A stretch of 64,000 bases of DNA from Streptomyces sp. HUAS MG91 (GCF_040529335.1 NZ_CP159534.1:5456001-5520000), one strand, 5' to 3'; shown: positions 20,285 through 29,390, counted from the stretch's first letter. The notes: a model not told the origin generated them from the sequence alone. Numbers and translations: made by a program.

Positions 20285-21021
20285 ACAGCCTGATCAAGCT
20301 GGAGCTCACCCGCGCCCTGCGCAACAGGAAGTTCCTGTTCTTCTCCGTGGTCTACCCGTCGGTGCTCTTCCTGCTGATCGCCGGCTCGGCCGACAGCAAG
20401 GACATCGTCGACGGCACCGGGCTCAGCCTGCCCGCCTTCATGATGGTCTCCATGGCCTCCTTCGGCGCGCTCACCGCCGTCCTCATGGGCAACAGCGAGC
20501 GCATCGCCAAGGAGCGGGAGAGCGGCTGGGTGCGCCAGCTGCGGCTCACCACCCTGCCCGGCCGCGGCTACGTCCTCGCCAAGACGGCCAGCGCCGCGGT
20601 GGTCTCGCTGCCCTCCATCGTGATCGTCTTCGGAGTGGCCGCGGTCTTCAAGGACGTACGGTTCGACGCCTGGCAGTGGCTCGCGCTGACCGGCGCGATC
20701 TGGGCGGGCAGCCTCTGCTTCGCCGCGCTCGGGGTCGCCCTCGGCTATCTCGCGTCCGGCGACGCCGTCCGCCCGATCACGATGATCGTCTACTTCGGTC
20801 TGTCCATCCTGGGCGGCCTGTGGATGCCCACCACGACGTTCCCGCAGTGGCTCCAGGACATCGCCAAGTGGCTGCCCACGCACGCCTACGCCGGCCTCGG
20901 CCAGGCCATCGAGCTGGGCAACGCCCCGCACACCAAGGACGTCGCGCTGATCGTCGTCTACTTCCTGCTCTTCGCGGGCGGCGCGGCGTACCTGTACCGG
21001 AAGGACACGTTGAAGGCGTGA
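20281..21021 (+). CDS. ABC-2 type transporter permease
   Basis: 246 aa, ATG at 20281 overlapping the ATPase stop. The layout is that of ABC-2 permeases: a basic N-terminus with a first helix (FLFFSVVYPSVLFLLIAG), then five more hydrophobic segments, and the late GLWMPTTTFPQWLQDIAKWLP segment typical of DrrB-like proteins. It is the membrane partner of the 19367-20284 ATPase. The substrate is unknown; the linked sensor suggests envelope stress or an antibiotic. Confidence 0.92.
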   Translation: MNSLIKLELTRALRNRKFLFFSVVYPSVLFLLIAGSADSKDIVDGTGLSLPAFMMVSMASFGALTAVLMGNSERIAKERESGWVRQLRLTTLPGRGYVLAKTASAAVVSLPSIVIVFGVAAVFKDVRFDAWQWLALTGAIWAGSLCFAALGVALGYLASGDAVRPITMIVYFGLSILGGLWMPTTTFPQWLQDIAKWLPTHAYAGLGQAIELGNAPHTKDVALIVVYFLLFAGGAAYLYRKDTLKA

Positions 21022-22187
21022 GCACCGATTCGCGGGCCACGGGCCAGGTCCCGAGGGTCGGACTGCCGCCGGAGAACCGCCGGGAGTTCGCCGTGAAGCT
21101 CCTGTGGATCGCGATGTGGCTGGCCTTCCTCGGCAGCCCCGTCGCGGACCTCGCCCAGGGGCACCACAGCGCCGCGGCCACCACCCTCGGCAGCCTGGGC
21201 CTGGCGGTGTTCGTGGTCGCGTACATCGGTCTCGTGATGCGGCAGACGGGCCGGCCGCTCGGCCGGTTCGCGGCCCGCGCCTGCCTGACCGTGCTCCCCG
21301 TCCTCGCCGTCACCCTCTCGCTCACCCTCGGCTCCGAGTGGCTGGTCTTGTTCGTCTACGTGTCCGTGGCCTTCGGCGCGGTCCTGCCGCTGCGCCGGAC
21401 CCGGCTCGCGATCGTCGCCGCGACGGCCGTCATGGTCGGCGTCGGCCTGCTGCGCGGCACCGAACCGCAGTACTGGCTCGTCGTCCCGGCCCTCCTCGGC
21501 GGCTTCTCCATGATCGGCGTACGGGAACTGGTGCGGACCACCCGGGAGCTGCGGGAGGCGCGGGCGCAGGTCGCGCAGCTCGCCGCCAACGAGGAGCGGC
21601 TGCGGCTCGCCCGCGACCTGCACGACCTCCTCGGGCACTCGCTCTCCCTGATCACCCTGAAGAGCGAACTGGCGGGCCGGATGCTCCCCGACCACCCCGA
21701 CAGGGCGGCCGGCCAGGTCGCCGACATCGAGAAGGTCAGCCGCCAGGCCATGGTCGACGTGCGCGAGGCCGTCACCGGCTACCGGCGGCCCCGCCTGTCC
21801 GCCGAACTCGCTGGCGCCCAGGTCGCCCTCACGGCGGCCGGCATCGAGGCGACGGTGCCGGCCGGGGCCCCCGGCCTGCCCGAGGCCCAGGAGGCGGCGC
21901 TGGCCTGGTCGCTGCGCGAGGCCGTCACCAACGTCGTACGGCACAGCGGCGCCCGCCGCTGCGCCGTCGACGTCACCCGCCGCGAGACCCTGGACGGCCC
22001 GGTGGTCGAGCTGACCGTGGAGGACGACGGCGCGGGACCCGCGGGCGCGTCGGCGGGCAACGGCCTGACCGGCCTCGCCGAACGCCTCGCCGCGGTCGGC
22101 GGCTCCCTGGACACCGGCGCGGCCGCCGGGCGCGGCTTCCGCCTGGTGGCCCGGGTCCCGGCGGCCTCCGTAGGATCCGCGGCATGA
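21018..22187 (+). CDS. Sensor histidine kinase (NarL/DesK group)
   Basis: 389 aa from GTG 21018, which overlaps the permease stop as GTGA. About five N-terminal transmembrane segments are followed by a short coiled linker (LREARAQVAQLAANEERLRLA) and a HisKA_3 box with RDLHDLLGHSL, the phosphorylated His being residue 202. The HATPase domain has the N-box REAVTNVVRHSGA and the G-box GNGLTGLAERLAAVGG. There is no large extracytoplasmic sensor domain, so it is an intramembrane-type sensor, as is usual when the kinase is paired with an ABC exporter. Confidence 0.93.
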   Translation: MSTDSRATGQVPRVGLPPENRREFAVKLLWIAMWLAFLGSPVADLAQGHHSAAATTLGSLGLAVFVVAYIGLVMRQTGRPLGRFAARACLTVLPVLAVTLSLTLGSEWLVLFVYVSVAFGAVLPLRRTRLAIVAATAVMVGVGLLRGTEPQYWLVVPALLGGFSMIGVRELVRTTRELREARAQVAQLAANEERLRLARDLHDLLGHSLSLITLKSELAGRMLPDHPDRAAGQVADIEKVSRQAMVDVREAVTGYRRPRLSAELAGAQVALTAAGIEATVPAGAPGLPEAQEAALAWSLREAVTNVVRHSGARRCAVDVTRRETLDGPVVELTVEDDGAGPAGASAGNGLTGLAERLAAVGGSLDTGAAAGRGFRLVARVPAASVGSAA

Positions 22188-22798
22188 CCACCCGGATCAA
22201 GGTGCTGCTCGCCGAGGACCAGTCGATGGTGCGCGAGGCCCTCGCAGCGCTGCTCGGCCTGGAGCCCGACATCGACGTCGTCGCCCAGGTGGCGCGCGGC
22301 GACGAGGTGCCGGCGGCGGCCCGCGACCACGCGGTGGACGTGGCGCTGCTCGACATCGAGATGCCGGGCTGTACGGGCATCGAGGCCGCCGCCCGGCTGA
22401 CGCGGGAGCAGCCCGGGGTGAAGGTGGTCGTCCTGACCACGTTCGGCCGCCCCGGCTATCTGCGCAGCGCCATGGAGGCGGGCGCGCACGCGTTCCTGGT
22501 CAAGGACGCCCCCGCCGCCCAGCTCGCGGACGCCGTCCGCAAGGTCCTCGCCGGTGAGCGCGTCATCGACCCCACGCTGGCCGCGGCGGCCCTGGCCGAG
22601 GGCGCGAACCCGCTCACGGACCGGGAGCGCGAGATCCTGCGCGCGGCGTCCGACGGCCGCACCAACGCCGAACTCGCCCGCTCCCTGCACCTCTCCCAGG
22701 GCACGGTCCGCAACTACCTCTCGACCGCCATCCAGAAACTGGCGGTCCGCAACAAGGCGGAGGCGGTCCGGGTGGCAGAGGAAAAAGGCTGGCTATAG
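22184..22798 (+). CDS. LuxR/NarL-family response regulator
   Basis: 204 aa, ATGA overlap with the kinase gene. The receiver domain has the acidic pocket (LLAEDQ), phospho-acceptor Asp57 in LLDIEMPG, and a conserved Lys (LVKDAPA). The C-terminal LuxR HTH contains LTDREREILRAASDGRTNAE and the recognition helix QGTVRNYLS. It should regulate the exporter genes upstream, probably through the palindrome at 19287-19314. Confidence 0.94.
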   Translation: MTTRIKVLLAEDQSMVREALAALLGLEPDIDVVAQVARGDEVPAAARDHAVDVALLDIEMPGCTGIEAAARLTREQPGVKVVVLTTFGRPGYLRSAMEAGAHAFLVKDAPAAQLADAVRKVLAGERVIDPTLAAAALAEGANPLTDREREILRAASDGRTNAELARSLHLSQGTVRNYLSTAIQKLAVRNKAEAVRVAEEKGWL

Positions 22799-22805
22799 GG
22801 CGGGG

Positions 22806-22860
22806 CCGCGCCCCGCAAGGGGCGCGGGGAACTGCGCGAGCAACCACACGACGACGGAGA
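22806..22860. repeat. Dispersed Streptomyces intergenic repeat with terminator hairpin
   Basis: A 9-bp stem (22806-22814 / 22819-22827, GCAA loop) is followed by GGGGAACTGCGCGA and an A/C-rich tail. From memory this hairpin-plus-tail motif is scattered widely in intergenic ends of Streptomyces genomes. Here it lies between the convergent regulator and SirB1-like genes and probably terminates both. Degenerate relatives occur near 33815-33860 and 43796-43840. Confidence 0.6.
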
Positions 22861-22898
22861 GTCGGCGTCGAAGAGACGACGGCAGACGAGCGGCCGGG

Positions 22899-23741
22899 TC
22901 AGTTCAACATGGCCCGAGCAGCCCGGGCCTGCCCCAGAACCAGCTCGGCAGCGGCAGCGTCCACCGCGCCGACCACCTCGGCATACGCCTCCAACTCGGC
23001 GGCCCCGACCACGAACTCCCCCCGCCGCACCAACAACTGCGCCCGCTCGTACCGCAACCGCGCCGGGTGCGAGGGCAACAGCAGCGACAACTCCACGGCC
23101 CAGAGCGACACGTCCGACCGCTCCGGCCGCGTCGCCGCCCATGCCCGTACGTTGTTCAGGATCCGCAGCACGACCTCCAGCGGGTCGGCGGGCCGCAGCA
23201 TGGAAGGGTCCAGCGGCGCCCCGGTGGCCCCGGCCACCAGCAACTCCGCGTCGGACCCGGCCAGCACCCGCCCGCCGTCGAACGGATCGGCGAGCACCTG
23301 ATGCTCCGTGGGCCCGAATCCGACCACGAAGTGCCCCGGCAGCGCCACGCCGTACACCGGCGCCCCGGCCCGCCGGGCCACCTCCATCCACACCACGGAC
23401 AGCAGGATCGGCAGGCCGCGCCGCCGCCGCACGACCTCGTGCAGCAGCGACGACTCAAGCCGCTGGTAGTCGCCCGGCACCCCGTGGAACCCGAGCTGCG
23501 CCCCGAGCAGTTCGGCCAGCGCCGTCGCCCAGGCGCGCGGCCCGCCCGGCCGGAACGGCAGCCGCCCGGCCAGCTCGTCCAGCTCGATCTCCACGGCGTC
23601 CATGCCCGCCTCGTCGAGCGAGCCGTCCGCCTCGGCGGCCAGCAGCAGACACAGGCGCGCGAGGTCGGGCCGCTCGGCCCGGGCCTCCTCGGCGAACCGG
23701 CGCCGCAGTTCGGTGGAACGGGGGGACAGGTGCGGGGACAT
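22899..23741 (-). CDS. SirB1-like / transglutaminase-core protein
   Basis: 280 aa. The central SSLLHEVVRRRRGLPILLSVVW and GVALPGHFVVGFG segments match the SirB1 N-terminal (Transglut_core2) family. The C-terminal 90 residues, with helical repeats of Ala/Leu (LLVRRGEFVVGAAELEAYAE), look like TPR-type helices. In many bacteria such proteins lack a confirmed enzymatic role. The ATG at 23741 has no strong RBS. It is transcribed 30 bp downstream of the GNAT gene, probably as part of one unit. Confidence 0.85.
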   Translation of the reverse strand: MSPHLSPRSTELRRRFAEEARAERPDLARLCLLLAAEADGSLDEAGMDAVEIELDELAGRLPFRPGGPRAWATALAELLGAQLGFHGVPGDYQRLESSLLHEVVRRRRGLPILLSVVWMEVARRAGAPVYGVALPGHFVVGFGPTEHQVLADPFDGGRVLAGSDAELLVAGATGAPLDPSMLRPADPLEVVLRILNNVRAWAATRPERSDVSLWAVELSLLLPSHPARLRYERAQLLVRRGEFVVGAAELEAYAEVVGAVDAAAAELVLGQARAARAMLN

Positions 23742-23771
23742 ACGTGCCTCGTGCCCTCTCAGGCCGATCGA

Positions 23772-24809
23772 TTAGCGGGCACGGCGGTGGACAGCACCGC
23801 CGGTGCCGTCCAGGTGCTCCGGTGCACGGTAGTAGCGGTAGGAGTGATGCGTGGCGAAACCCATGCGGTCGTACAGGGCGCGCGCCCCCTCGTTGTCCGC
23901 CTCCACCTGGAGCCAGGCGGCCGAGGCGCCCTCGTCGAGGGCCTGCCGCGCGAGCGCCGTCATGACCTTCGTGGCGAGGCCGCGGCGCCGCTGCGCAGGG
24001 TCGACCTCCACGGCACCGAACCCGGCCCACCGTCCGTCGACCACGCACCGCCCGATCGCGGCGGGCACCCCGCCCTCGCCCGGCACGGTCGCGAACCACA
24101 CCGAAGGACCGGCGCACAGCACCTTGAGGGCGACCTCGCTCGCCCCCTTGCGCTGGTAGCGCGCGAGCCATTCCACCGACGGCTGCCGCGCGAGCACGAC
24201 CTCAGCGCCGGGGTCGGGCCCGTCCCCGACCGGGGCCAGCGCGGCGATCCGCACCTCGGTCGGCGTCTCGTCCGTCCAGCCGCGTGCGGTCAGCTCGGCG
24301 CAGAGCGGTTCCTGCGTCCCCTCGGCGCCGGTGGCCGCCTGCGCGTAGGCGGGCAGCCCCCGGGCCGCGTACCACTGATGGACGTACGCCAGCGCCTCGT
24401 CGAGCGGAACGCCCGGGTCGCCCACGGGGAGCACGGAGTTGGCCCGCTTGGTGTAGCCCTCGGCGGCCCGCAGCCGCCATTCGCCCAGCTGTTCGCTCTC
24501 CAGCGGCTGCCAGGCCCGCGCGCAGACGTGGGTCAGTTCGGCGAAGGTCGCGGCGGGTCCCCGGCGCCGGGCCGGTTCGGCGGGCACCACCTTTCCCGCG
24601 ACCAGCGAGGACTCCTCGACGGTGACCCGTTCGCCGTCTCTTCGTGTGATGAGCAGCACACCGCTGTTCCACGATGTGAGAACACCGACGGTGTCGGTGA
24701 ATTTCCGACCCGCGGGCCCGTTCTCGCTCACCCGTCGTACAGACACGCGTTTTCCCACGTCATCGCCCGAGATGCGGACTTCGAGCCGTCCGCCAGCAGT
24801 GAATTCCAC
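23772..24809 (-). CDS. GNAT family N-acetyltransferase
   Basis: 345 aa from GTG 24809, chosen because AGGAGGGG lies at 24822-24829; an ATG 10 codons upstream (24839) has no RBS. The last 150 residues contain a GNAT fold with the acetyl-CoA loop region AQRRRGLATKVM, then LQVEADNEGARALYDRMGFATHHSYRYY, typical of the family C-terminus. The N-terminal 150 residues include a small beta-rich domain (EVRISGDDVGKRVSVR) common to this actinomycete subgroup. The acceptor is unknown. Confidence 0.88.
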   Translation of the reverse strand: MEFTAGGRLEVRISGDDVGKRVSVRRVSENGPAGRKFTDTVGVLTSWNSGVLLITRRDGERVTVEESSLVAGKVVPAEPARRRGPAATFAELTHVCARAWQPLESEQLGEWRLRAAEGYTKRANSVLPVGDPGVPLDEALAYVHQWYAARGLPAYAQAATGAEGTQEPLCAELTARGWTDETPTEVRIAALAPVGDGPDPGAEVVLARQPSVEWLARYQRKGASEVALKVLCAGPSVWFATVPGEGGVPAAIGRCVVDGRWAGFGAVEVDPAQRRRGLATKVMTALARQALDEGASAAWLQVEADNEGARALYDRMGFATHHSYRYYRAPEHLDGTGGAVHRRAR

Positions 24810-24949
24810 AGCTAGGCCCACCCCTCCTGTTCGGATCATGGCCGGGAACGGAGATACTAGGTGCGGGCATCGACGACGCCGCGCTCCCGCGCGCCAGGCG
24901 GCGGAGCCTGTGGAGGCCCGCCAGCGCCCTATCGAGGAGGAACGACAGC

Positions 24950-25270
24950 GTGACCTACGTCATCGCGCAGCCTTGTGTCGACGTCAAGGACAAGGCGTGC
25001 ATCGAGGAGTGCCCGGTCGACTGCATCTACGAGGGCTCCCGGTCCTTGTACATCCACCCGGACGAATGCGTCGACTGTGGTGCCTGTGAGCCGGTCTGCC
25101 CGGTCGAGGCGATCTTCTACGAGGACGACACTCCGGAGGAGTGGAAGGACTACTACAAGGCGAACGTCGAGTTCTTCGACGAGCTCGGTTCGCCCGGTGG
25201 TGCCTCGAAGATGGGCCTGATCGAGAAGGACCACCCGTTCATCGCCGCTCTGCCGCCGCAGAACCAGTAA
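24950..25270 (+). CDS. fdxA: 7Fe (3Fe-4S/4Fe-4S) ferredoxin FdxA
   Basis: 106 aa, normal length for this family. GTG start at 24950 behind GAGGAGG (24934-24940). Cluster ligands are visible in PCVDVKDKACIEECPVDC and ECVDCGACEPVCPVEAI, and the FEEDTPEEW-like region follows as YEDDTPEEWKDYY. It is a soluble electron carrier for P450s and other oxidoreductases. It is followed by a hairpin and then dapC, the same pair as Rv1177-Rv1178 in M. tuberculosis. Confidence 0.95.
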   Translation: MTYVIAQPCVDVKDKACIEECPVDCIYEGSRSLYIHPDECVDCGACEPVCPVEAIFYEDDTPEEWKDYYKANVEFFDELGSPGGASKMGLIEKDHPFIAALPPQNQ

Positions 25271-25300
25271 CCGCGCGAGCGGTACGCACAGGCGCTGCCC

Positions 25301-25335
25301 CGGTCCCGTACGGCTTCCACTGCCGTACGGGGCCG
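25301..25335. terminator. Hairpin between fdxA and dapC
   Basis: Thirteen-position stem (25301-25313 / 25323-25335) with one wobble pair and a 9-nt loop, 30 bp after the fdxA stop. It probably reduces read-through into dapC. Confidence 0.6.
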
Positions 25336-25377
25336 TGGCATTTGTCCACCATTGTCGTGAAAGAAGTGAGCTGACAG

Positions 25378-26481
25378 GTGTCCGCAGTCCCGGCCCCCAT
25401 CGACCGTATTCCGACCTTCCCCTGGGACAAGCTGGAGCCGTACAAGAAGACGGCCGCCGCGCACCCGGACGGCATCGTCGACCTGTCCGTCGGCACGCCC
25501 GTCGACCCGGTGCCCGAGCTGATCCAGAAGGCCCTGATCGACGCGGCGGACTCGCCCGGCTACCCCACGGTCTGGGGCACGCCGCAGCTGCGCGACGCGC
25601 TGGTCTCCTGGTGCGAGCGCCGGCTCGGCGCCCGCGGTCTCACCCACCACAACGTGCTGCCGGTCGTCGGCTCCAAGGAACTGGTGGCCTGGCTCCCGAC
25701 GCAGCTGGGCCTCGGCCCCGGCGACAAGGTCGCCTACCCGCGCCTGGCCTACCCGACGTACGAGGTGGGCGCACGCCTCGCCCGCGCCGAGTACGTCTCC
25801 TACGACGACCCGACCGAGCTGGACCCCACGGGCATCAAGCTGCTGTGGCTCAATTCTCCGTCGAATCCGACGGGCCGGGTACTCACCAAGGACGAGCTGA
25901 CCCGGATCGTCGCCTGGGCCCGCGAGCACGGCATCCTGATCTTCTCCGACGAGTGCTACATCGAGCTGGGCTGGGAGGCCGACCCGGTCTCGATCCTGCA
26001 CCCGGACGTCAACGGCGGTTCGTACGAGGGTCTGGTCACCGTGCACTCGCTGTCCAAGCGGTCGAACCTGGCCGGCTACCGGGCGGCGTTCCTGGCCGGT
26101 GACGCCGCGGTCCTCGACCCGCTGCTCCAGATCCGCAAGCACGGCGGCATGATGACCTCCGCCCCGACGCAGGCGGCCGTCGTCGCGGCGCTCGGCGACG
26201 AGGACCACGTCCACGACCAGCGCGCCCGCTACGCGGCCCGCCGCGAACTGCTGCGCGAGGCCCTGCTGAAGCACGGCTTCCGCATCGAGCACAGCGAGGC
26301 CAGCCTGTACCTGTGGGCGACCCGCGGGGAGTCCTGCTGGGACACCGTCGCCCATCTCGCGGAGCTGGGCATCCTGGTGGCGCCCGGCGACTTCTACGGC
26401 GAGGCGGGGGACACGTTCGTGCGCGTCGCCCTGACCGCCTCCGACGAGCGGATCCGGGCGGCCGTGGACCGGCTCGCCTGA
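25378..26481 (+). CDS. dapC: Succinyldiaminopimelate aminotransferase (DapC)
   Basis: 367 aa fold-type I PLP enzyme of the actinobacterial DapC group; it transaminates N-succinyl-2-amino-6-ketopimelate in lysine/diaminopimelate synthesis. Some relatives also transaminate prephenate. Visible: DLSVGTPVDPVP, substrate loop YPTVWGTPQLR, NSPSNPTG, the PLP lysine in SLSKRSN (Lys227), and the C-terminal Arg region DTFVRVAL. The GTG start at 25378 is supported by GAAAGAAGTGAG upstream. dapE lies 1.8 kb further on, so two steps of the pathway are clustered. A 19-bp hairpin follows. Confidence 0.92.
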   Translation: MSAVPAPIDRIPTFPWDKLEPYKKTAAAHPDGIVDLSVGTPVDPVPELIQKALIDAADSPGYPTVWGTPQLRDALVSWCERRLGARGLTHHNVLPVVGSKELVAWLPTQLGLGPGDKVAYPRLAYPTYEVGARLARAEYVSYDDPTELDPTGIKLLWLNSPSNPTGRVLTKDELTRIVAWAREHGILIFSDECYIELGWEADPVSILHPDVNGGSYEGLVTVHSLSKRSNLAGYRAAFLAGDAAVLDPLLQIRKHGGMMTSAPTQAAVVAALGDEDHVHDQRARYAARRELLREALLKHGFRIEHSEASLYLWATRGESCWDTVAHLAELGILVAPGDFYGEAGDTFVRVALTASDERIRAAVDRLA

Positions 26482-26497
26482 CACGTCCCCGCACCAC

Positions 26498-26547
26498 GAC
26501 GAAGGGGCGCCCCGGACCGGTTCACGGATCCGGGGCGCCCCTTCGTC
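26498..26547. terminator. Long bidirectional terminator between dapC and a secreted-protein gene
   Basis: Perfect 19-bp stem (26498-26516 / 26529-26547) with a 12-nt loop, in the 79-bp gap between convergent genes. Confidence 0.85.
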
Positions 26548-26560
26548 ATCGGCGCGCGAC

Positions 26561-27004
26561 TCAGCCGAGCGGCAGGCTCTGGACCGGGAGGGACTCGGTC
26601 GGCAGGCCGCCCTTGGTCAGGGAGTCGGTGGGCAGACCGCCCTTGGTGGCGGTGCCGGCGGTGTCGCCGACCACGTCACCGGTGCTGCCGGCCAGGTCGC
26701 CCGCGGCCTTCTGCGCTGCCGGGGCCGCGGTCTTGGCGCCCTTGCCGACCGTCTTGCCGGCCGCCGGAACGGCCTTCTTCACAGCCTTGCTCCCGGTGTC
26801 GCCGGCCATGCCGGTGGCGCTCTGGGTCGCTCCGTCGACGGTGTTGCCCAGGTTCGCGCCGTCCAGCGCGGTCACACCACCGAGGTCCGGCGTGGCCGGC
26901 AGTTCGGCAGCGTTCGCGGAGCCGGCCGCACCGACCACGGGTGCCGCTCCTGCCGCAAGAAGCAGCGCGGCCTGGGCGATCCGACGGGTCAGGGGGAGGG
27001 ACAT
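26561..27004 (-). CDS. Small secreted Ala/Gly/Thr-rich protein of unknown function
   Basis: 147 aa from ATG 27004 with the RBS AAGGAG 5 nt upstream. A Sec signal peptide is clear: basic TRR, a hydrophobic Ala/Leu core, and a likely cleavage at ANA-AE near residue 30. The mature part is low-complexity and repetitive, with two copies of KGGLPT(D/E)SL near the C-terminus and several GD(T/L)AG-type units, and has no Cys. I do not recognise a domain; similar proteins in Streptomyces have been mislabelled as ATP-binding, but no nucleotide motif is seen. Confidence 0.8.
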   Translation of the reverse strand: MSLPLTRRIAQAALLLAAGAAPVVGAAGSANAAELPATPDLGGVTALDGANLGNTVDGATQSATGMAGDTGSKAVKKAVPAAGKTVGKGAKTAAPAAQKAAGDLAGSTGDVVGDTAGTATKGGLPTDSLTKGGLPTESLPVQSLPLG

Positions 27005-27319
27005 GATGCTCCTTAGACGGGAGAGAACGTTTGGTGCCCGATCACCGTGCGGCGCCTGTTGCCGTGCGGCGGTCGGACGCTCAGACAACAGGCCGACGCC
27101 CCGGGAAGGTTGCGGGTCGGCAACGTAAAGGGTTGGTAATGCGTCGCATAATCTGCTGCGGATAAAAACGGGCAAACGCCGCCGTGCGCACGAGCCCGAA
27201 AACCGGCCGGAAGCCCCTTGTCCCAAGGGGATCACGGCCTGCGCCGGGGTCCGCCCGCGCGTGCGTCCACGGTGTCCGCCGGACGAGAGCCGCGTGCCCC
27301 TATCGGGTGACAGCCCGCA
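27005..27319. promoter_or_regulatory. 315-bp spacer upstream of the secreted-protein gene
   Basis: The only leftward signals seen are the RBS AAGGAG and an AT-rich block at about 27120-27175, where TTGCCC and GATTAT at 16-nt spacing on the minus strand could form a promoter. The outer part holds the end of the lysozyme-like gene. No coding frame or riboswitch is recognisable. Confidence 0.35.
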
Positions 27320-28234
27320 CTACTGCCCAGTGGCGATTCGGACCTCGTCGACGGCTGCCGGCGTCGACGTCCTCGGGGCCGTGCGCCACTTCTGCCCGGT
27401 TTCCCCGGCGGTCCACACCCGGCCCGCGTAGGAGACGCGTTCGACGTGCAACGCGGACGAGTTGGCCACCGCCCACTGGGCCACCTCCCAGCCGCGCCGC
27501 CGCTCCCCGCCCGCGGTGGAGTCCAGGGCGGCGGGCACCGGGATCCGCACCGCGGGCCCGCTCCCGGGCAGCGGGGCCACCTCCCGGCCGAAGTCCCGGA
27601 CGAGCGCCGCCTTCACGCGCGCGGGATCGCCGGTCCGCGTCGCCTCGACACCGCTCGGCCGGCCCTCGCAGGTCAGCGAGGCGGCGGCCCGCCCGGTCAG
27701 GGAGGCGGCGAGCAGCGTCGCGTCCGGCTCGTGCTTCGCGTACGCCTGCGGATAGCCGCTGCGCTGCACGCGCTGGGCGGCCACGGTCAGCGGCAGCCGC
27801 GAGTAGCCCGGGATCTTCTCCAGGCGCGCGTAGAACCGCTCCGCCGCGTGCACCGGGTCCATGACCTGCCGCTCGGTGCCCCAGCCCTCGGAGGGGCGCT
27901 GCTGGAACAGGCCGAGCGAATCCCGGTCGCCGTACCCGATGTTGCGCAGGCCCGACTCCTGGAGTGCCGTCGCCAGCGCGATGGTGACGGCCCGCTCGGG
28001 CATGCCGCGGGAGGTGCCCACCGCGGCGATCGTCGCCGCGTTCACCGCCTGCTCGGACGTGAACACGTAGGACATCCCGCCGCCATGGGCCGACGTCACC
28101 GTGCACCTCGGCGCGGGACGGCCGCCGGTGGCGTACTGCACGGCCACGTAAGCGGCCACGGCGAGCAGCACGACGACGGACGCGCCGATCCTCGGCAGAC
28201 GGCCGCGCCGCACGGGGGAGGGGGGCCCAGGCAC
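27320..28234 (-). CDS. Membrane-anchored lysozyme-like protein
   Basis: 304 aa from GTG 28234; a longer frame to 28330 would overlap the divergent dapE start. A single N-terminal transmembrane helix (IGASVVVLLAVAAYVAVQYA) anchors it, leaving the rest outside the membrane. The segment TIALATALQESGLRN followed by SLGLFQQRPSEGWG resembles the lysozyme/SLT fold, where the Glu of QESG is in the position of the catalytic acid and GLFQQ is a substrate-cleft signature. The C-terminal 100 residues are unassigned. Homologues are often mislabelled heavy-metal transporters. Peptidoglycan cleavage is inferred, not shown. Confidence 0.75.
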   Translation of the reverse strand: MPGPPSPVRRGRLPRIGASVVVLLAVAAYVAVQYATGGRPAPRCTVTSAHGGGMSYVFTSEQAVNAATIAAVGTSRGMPERAVTIALATALQESGLRNIGYGDRDSLGLFQQRPSEGWGTERQVMDPVHAAERFYARLEKIPGYSRLPLTVAAQRVQRSGYPQAYAKHEPDATLLAASLTGRAAASLTCEGRPSGVEATRTGDPARVKAALVRDFGREVAPLPGSGPAVRIPVPAALDSTAGGERRRGWEVAQWAVANSSALHVERVSYAGRVWTAGETGQKWRTAPRTSTPAAVDEVRIATGQ

Positions 28235-28307
28235 GCGACCAAGGTACTGGAGCCCACCGACAGGACGGGCGACGGCGGCCGGACACCGCCCGTCTAGGAT
28301 CGGCGGC

Positions 28308-29390
28308 ATGGATCGCACGCTTGACCTCACTCAGGACGCCGCCCGCCTCACCGCCCAGCTGGTCGACTTCGCCTCGCCCAGCGGCAGCGAGAAAGAGCTC
28401 GCGGACGCCGTCGAGGAGGCCCTGCGCGCCCTGCCGCACCTCACCGTCGAGCGGTACGGCAACAACGTGGTCGCGCGGACGAACCTGGGCCGCGCCGAGC
28501 GGATCATCCTGGCCGGCCACATCGACACGGTCCCGATCGCGGACAACGTGCCCTCGCGCCTGGACGAGGACGGCGTCACCCTGTGGGGCTGCGGCACCAG
28601 CGACATGAAGTCGGGCGTCGCGGTCCAGCTCCGCATCGCGCAGACCCTCACCGAGCCCAACCGCGACCTCACCTTCGTCTTCTACGACAACGAAGAGGTC
28701 GCCGCACACCTCAACGGCCTGGGGCATGTGGCCGACGCCCACCCCGACTGGCTGGAGGGCGACTTCGCGATCCTCCTGGAGGGCACCGAGGGCCTGGTCG
28801 AGGGCGGCTGCCAGGGCACGCTTCGCGTCATCCTGAAGGTGTCGGGCGAACGGGCGCACTCCGCGCGCGCGTGGATGGGCAGGAACGCCATCCACGCCGC
28901 CTCCCCGATCCTGGAGCGCCTCGCCGCCTACGAGCCGCGCAAGCCGGTCGTCGACGGCCTGGAGTTCCACGAGGGCCTGAACGCAGTGGCCATCGAGGGC
29001 GGGCTCGCCAAGAACGTCATCCCCGACGCCTGCGCCGTCACGGTCAACTTCCGCTACGCCCCGGACCGTTCCATGGAGGAGGCCGAGCGGTTCGTCCGCG
29101 ACTTCTTCGCCGGCTGCCCCATCGACGAGTTCATCGTCGACGACCACACCGGCGGCGCCCGGCCCGGCCTCACCCACCCCGCGGCCGCCGCCTTCCTGGC
29201 CGCCGTCGGCGGCGAGGCGCGCCCCAAGTTCGGCTGGACCGACGTCTCCCGCTTCAGCGCCCTCGGCGTCCCCGCGGTGAACTACGGACCGGGCAACCCG
29301 ATCTACGCCCACAAGATCGACGAGCGCGTGGACACCCGGCTGATCCTGGAGGCCGAGAAGGTCCTTGCCTCCTGGCTCACCGCTCCCTGA
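28308..29390 (+). CDS. dapE: Succinyl-diaminopimelate desuccinylase (DapE)
   Basis: 360 aa M20-family zinc hydrolase of the Gram-positive/actinobacterial DapE type, which releases LL-diaminopimelate for peptidoglycan and lysine. Metal-site motifs: GHIDTVP, WGCGTSDMKSG, YDNEEV with the catalytic Glu, LLEGTEG, and the C-terminal His in IYAHKIDERV. The ATG at 28308 follows GGCGGC with no strong SD. Neighbouring dapC supplies the preceding step. Homologue of M. tuberculosis Rv1202. Confidence 0.93.
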   Translation: MDRTLDLTQDAARLTAQLVDFASPSGSEKELADAVEEALRALPHLTVERYGNNVVARTNLGRAERIILAGHIDTVPIADNVPSRLDEDGVTLWGCGTSDMKSGVAVQLRIAQTLTEPNRDLTFVFYDNEEVAAHLNGLGHVADAHPDWLEGDFAILLEGTEGLVEGGCQGTLRVILKVSGERAHSARAWMGRNAIHAASPILERLAAYEPRKPVVDGLEFHEGLNAVAIEGGLAKNVIPDACAVTVNFRYAPDRSMEEAERFVRDFFAGCPIDEFIVDDHTGGARPGLTHPAAAAFLAAVGGEARPKFGWTDVSRFSALGVPAVNYGPGNPIYAHKIDERVDTRLILEAEKVLASWLTAP

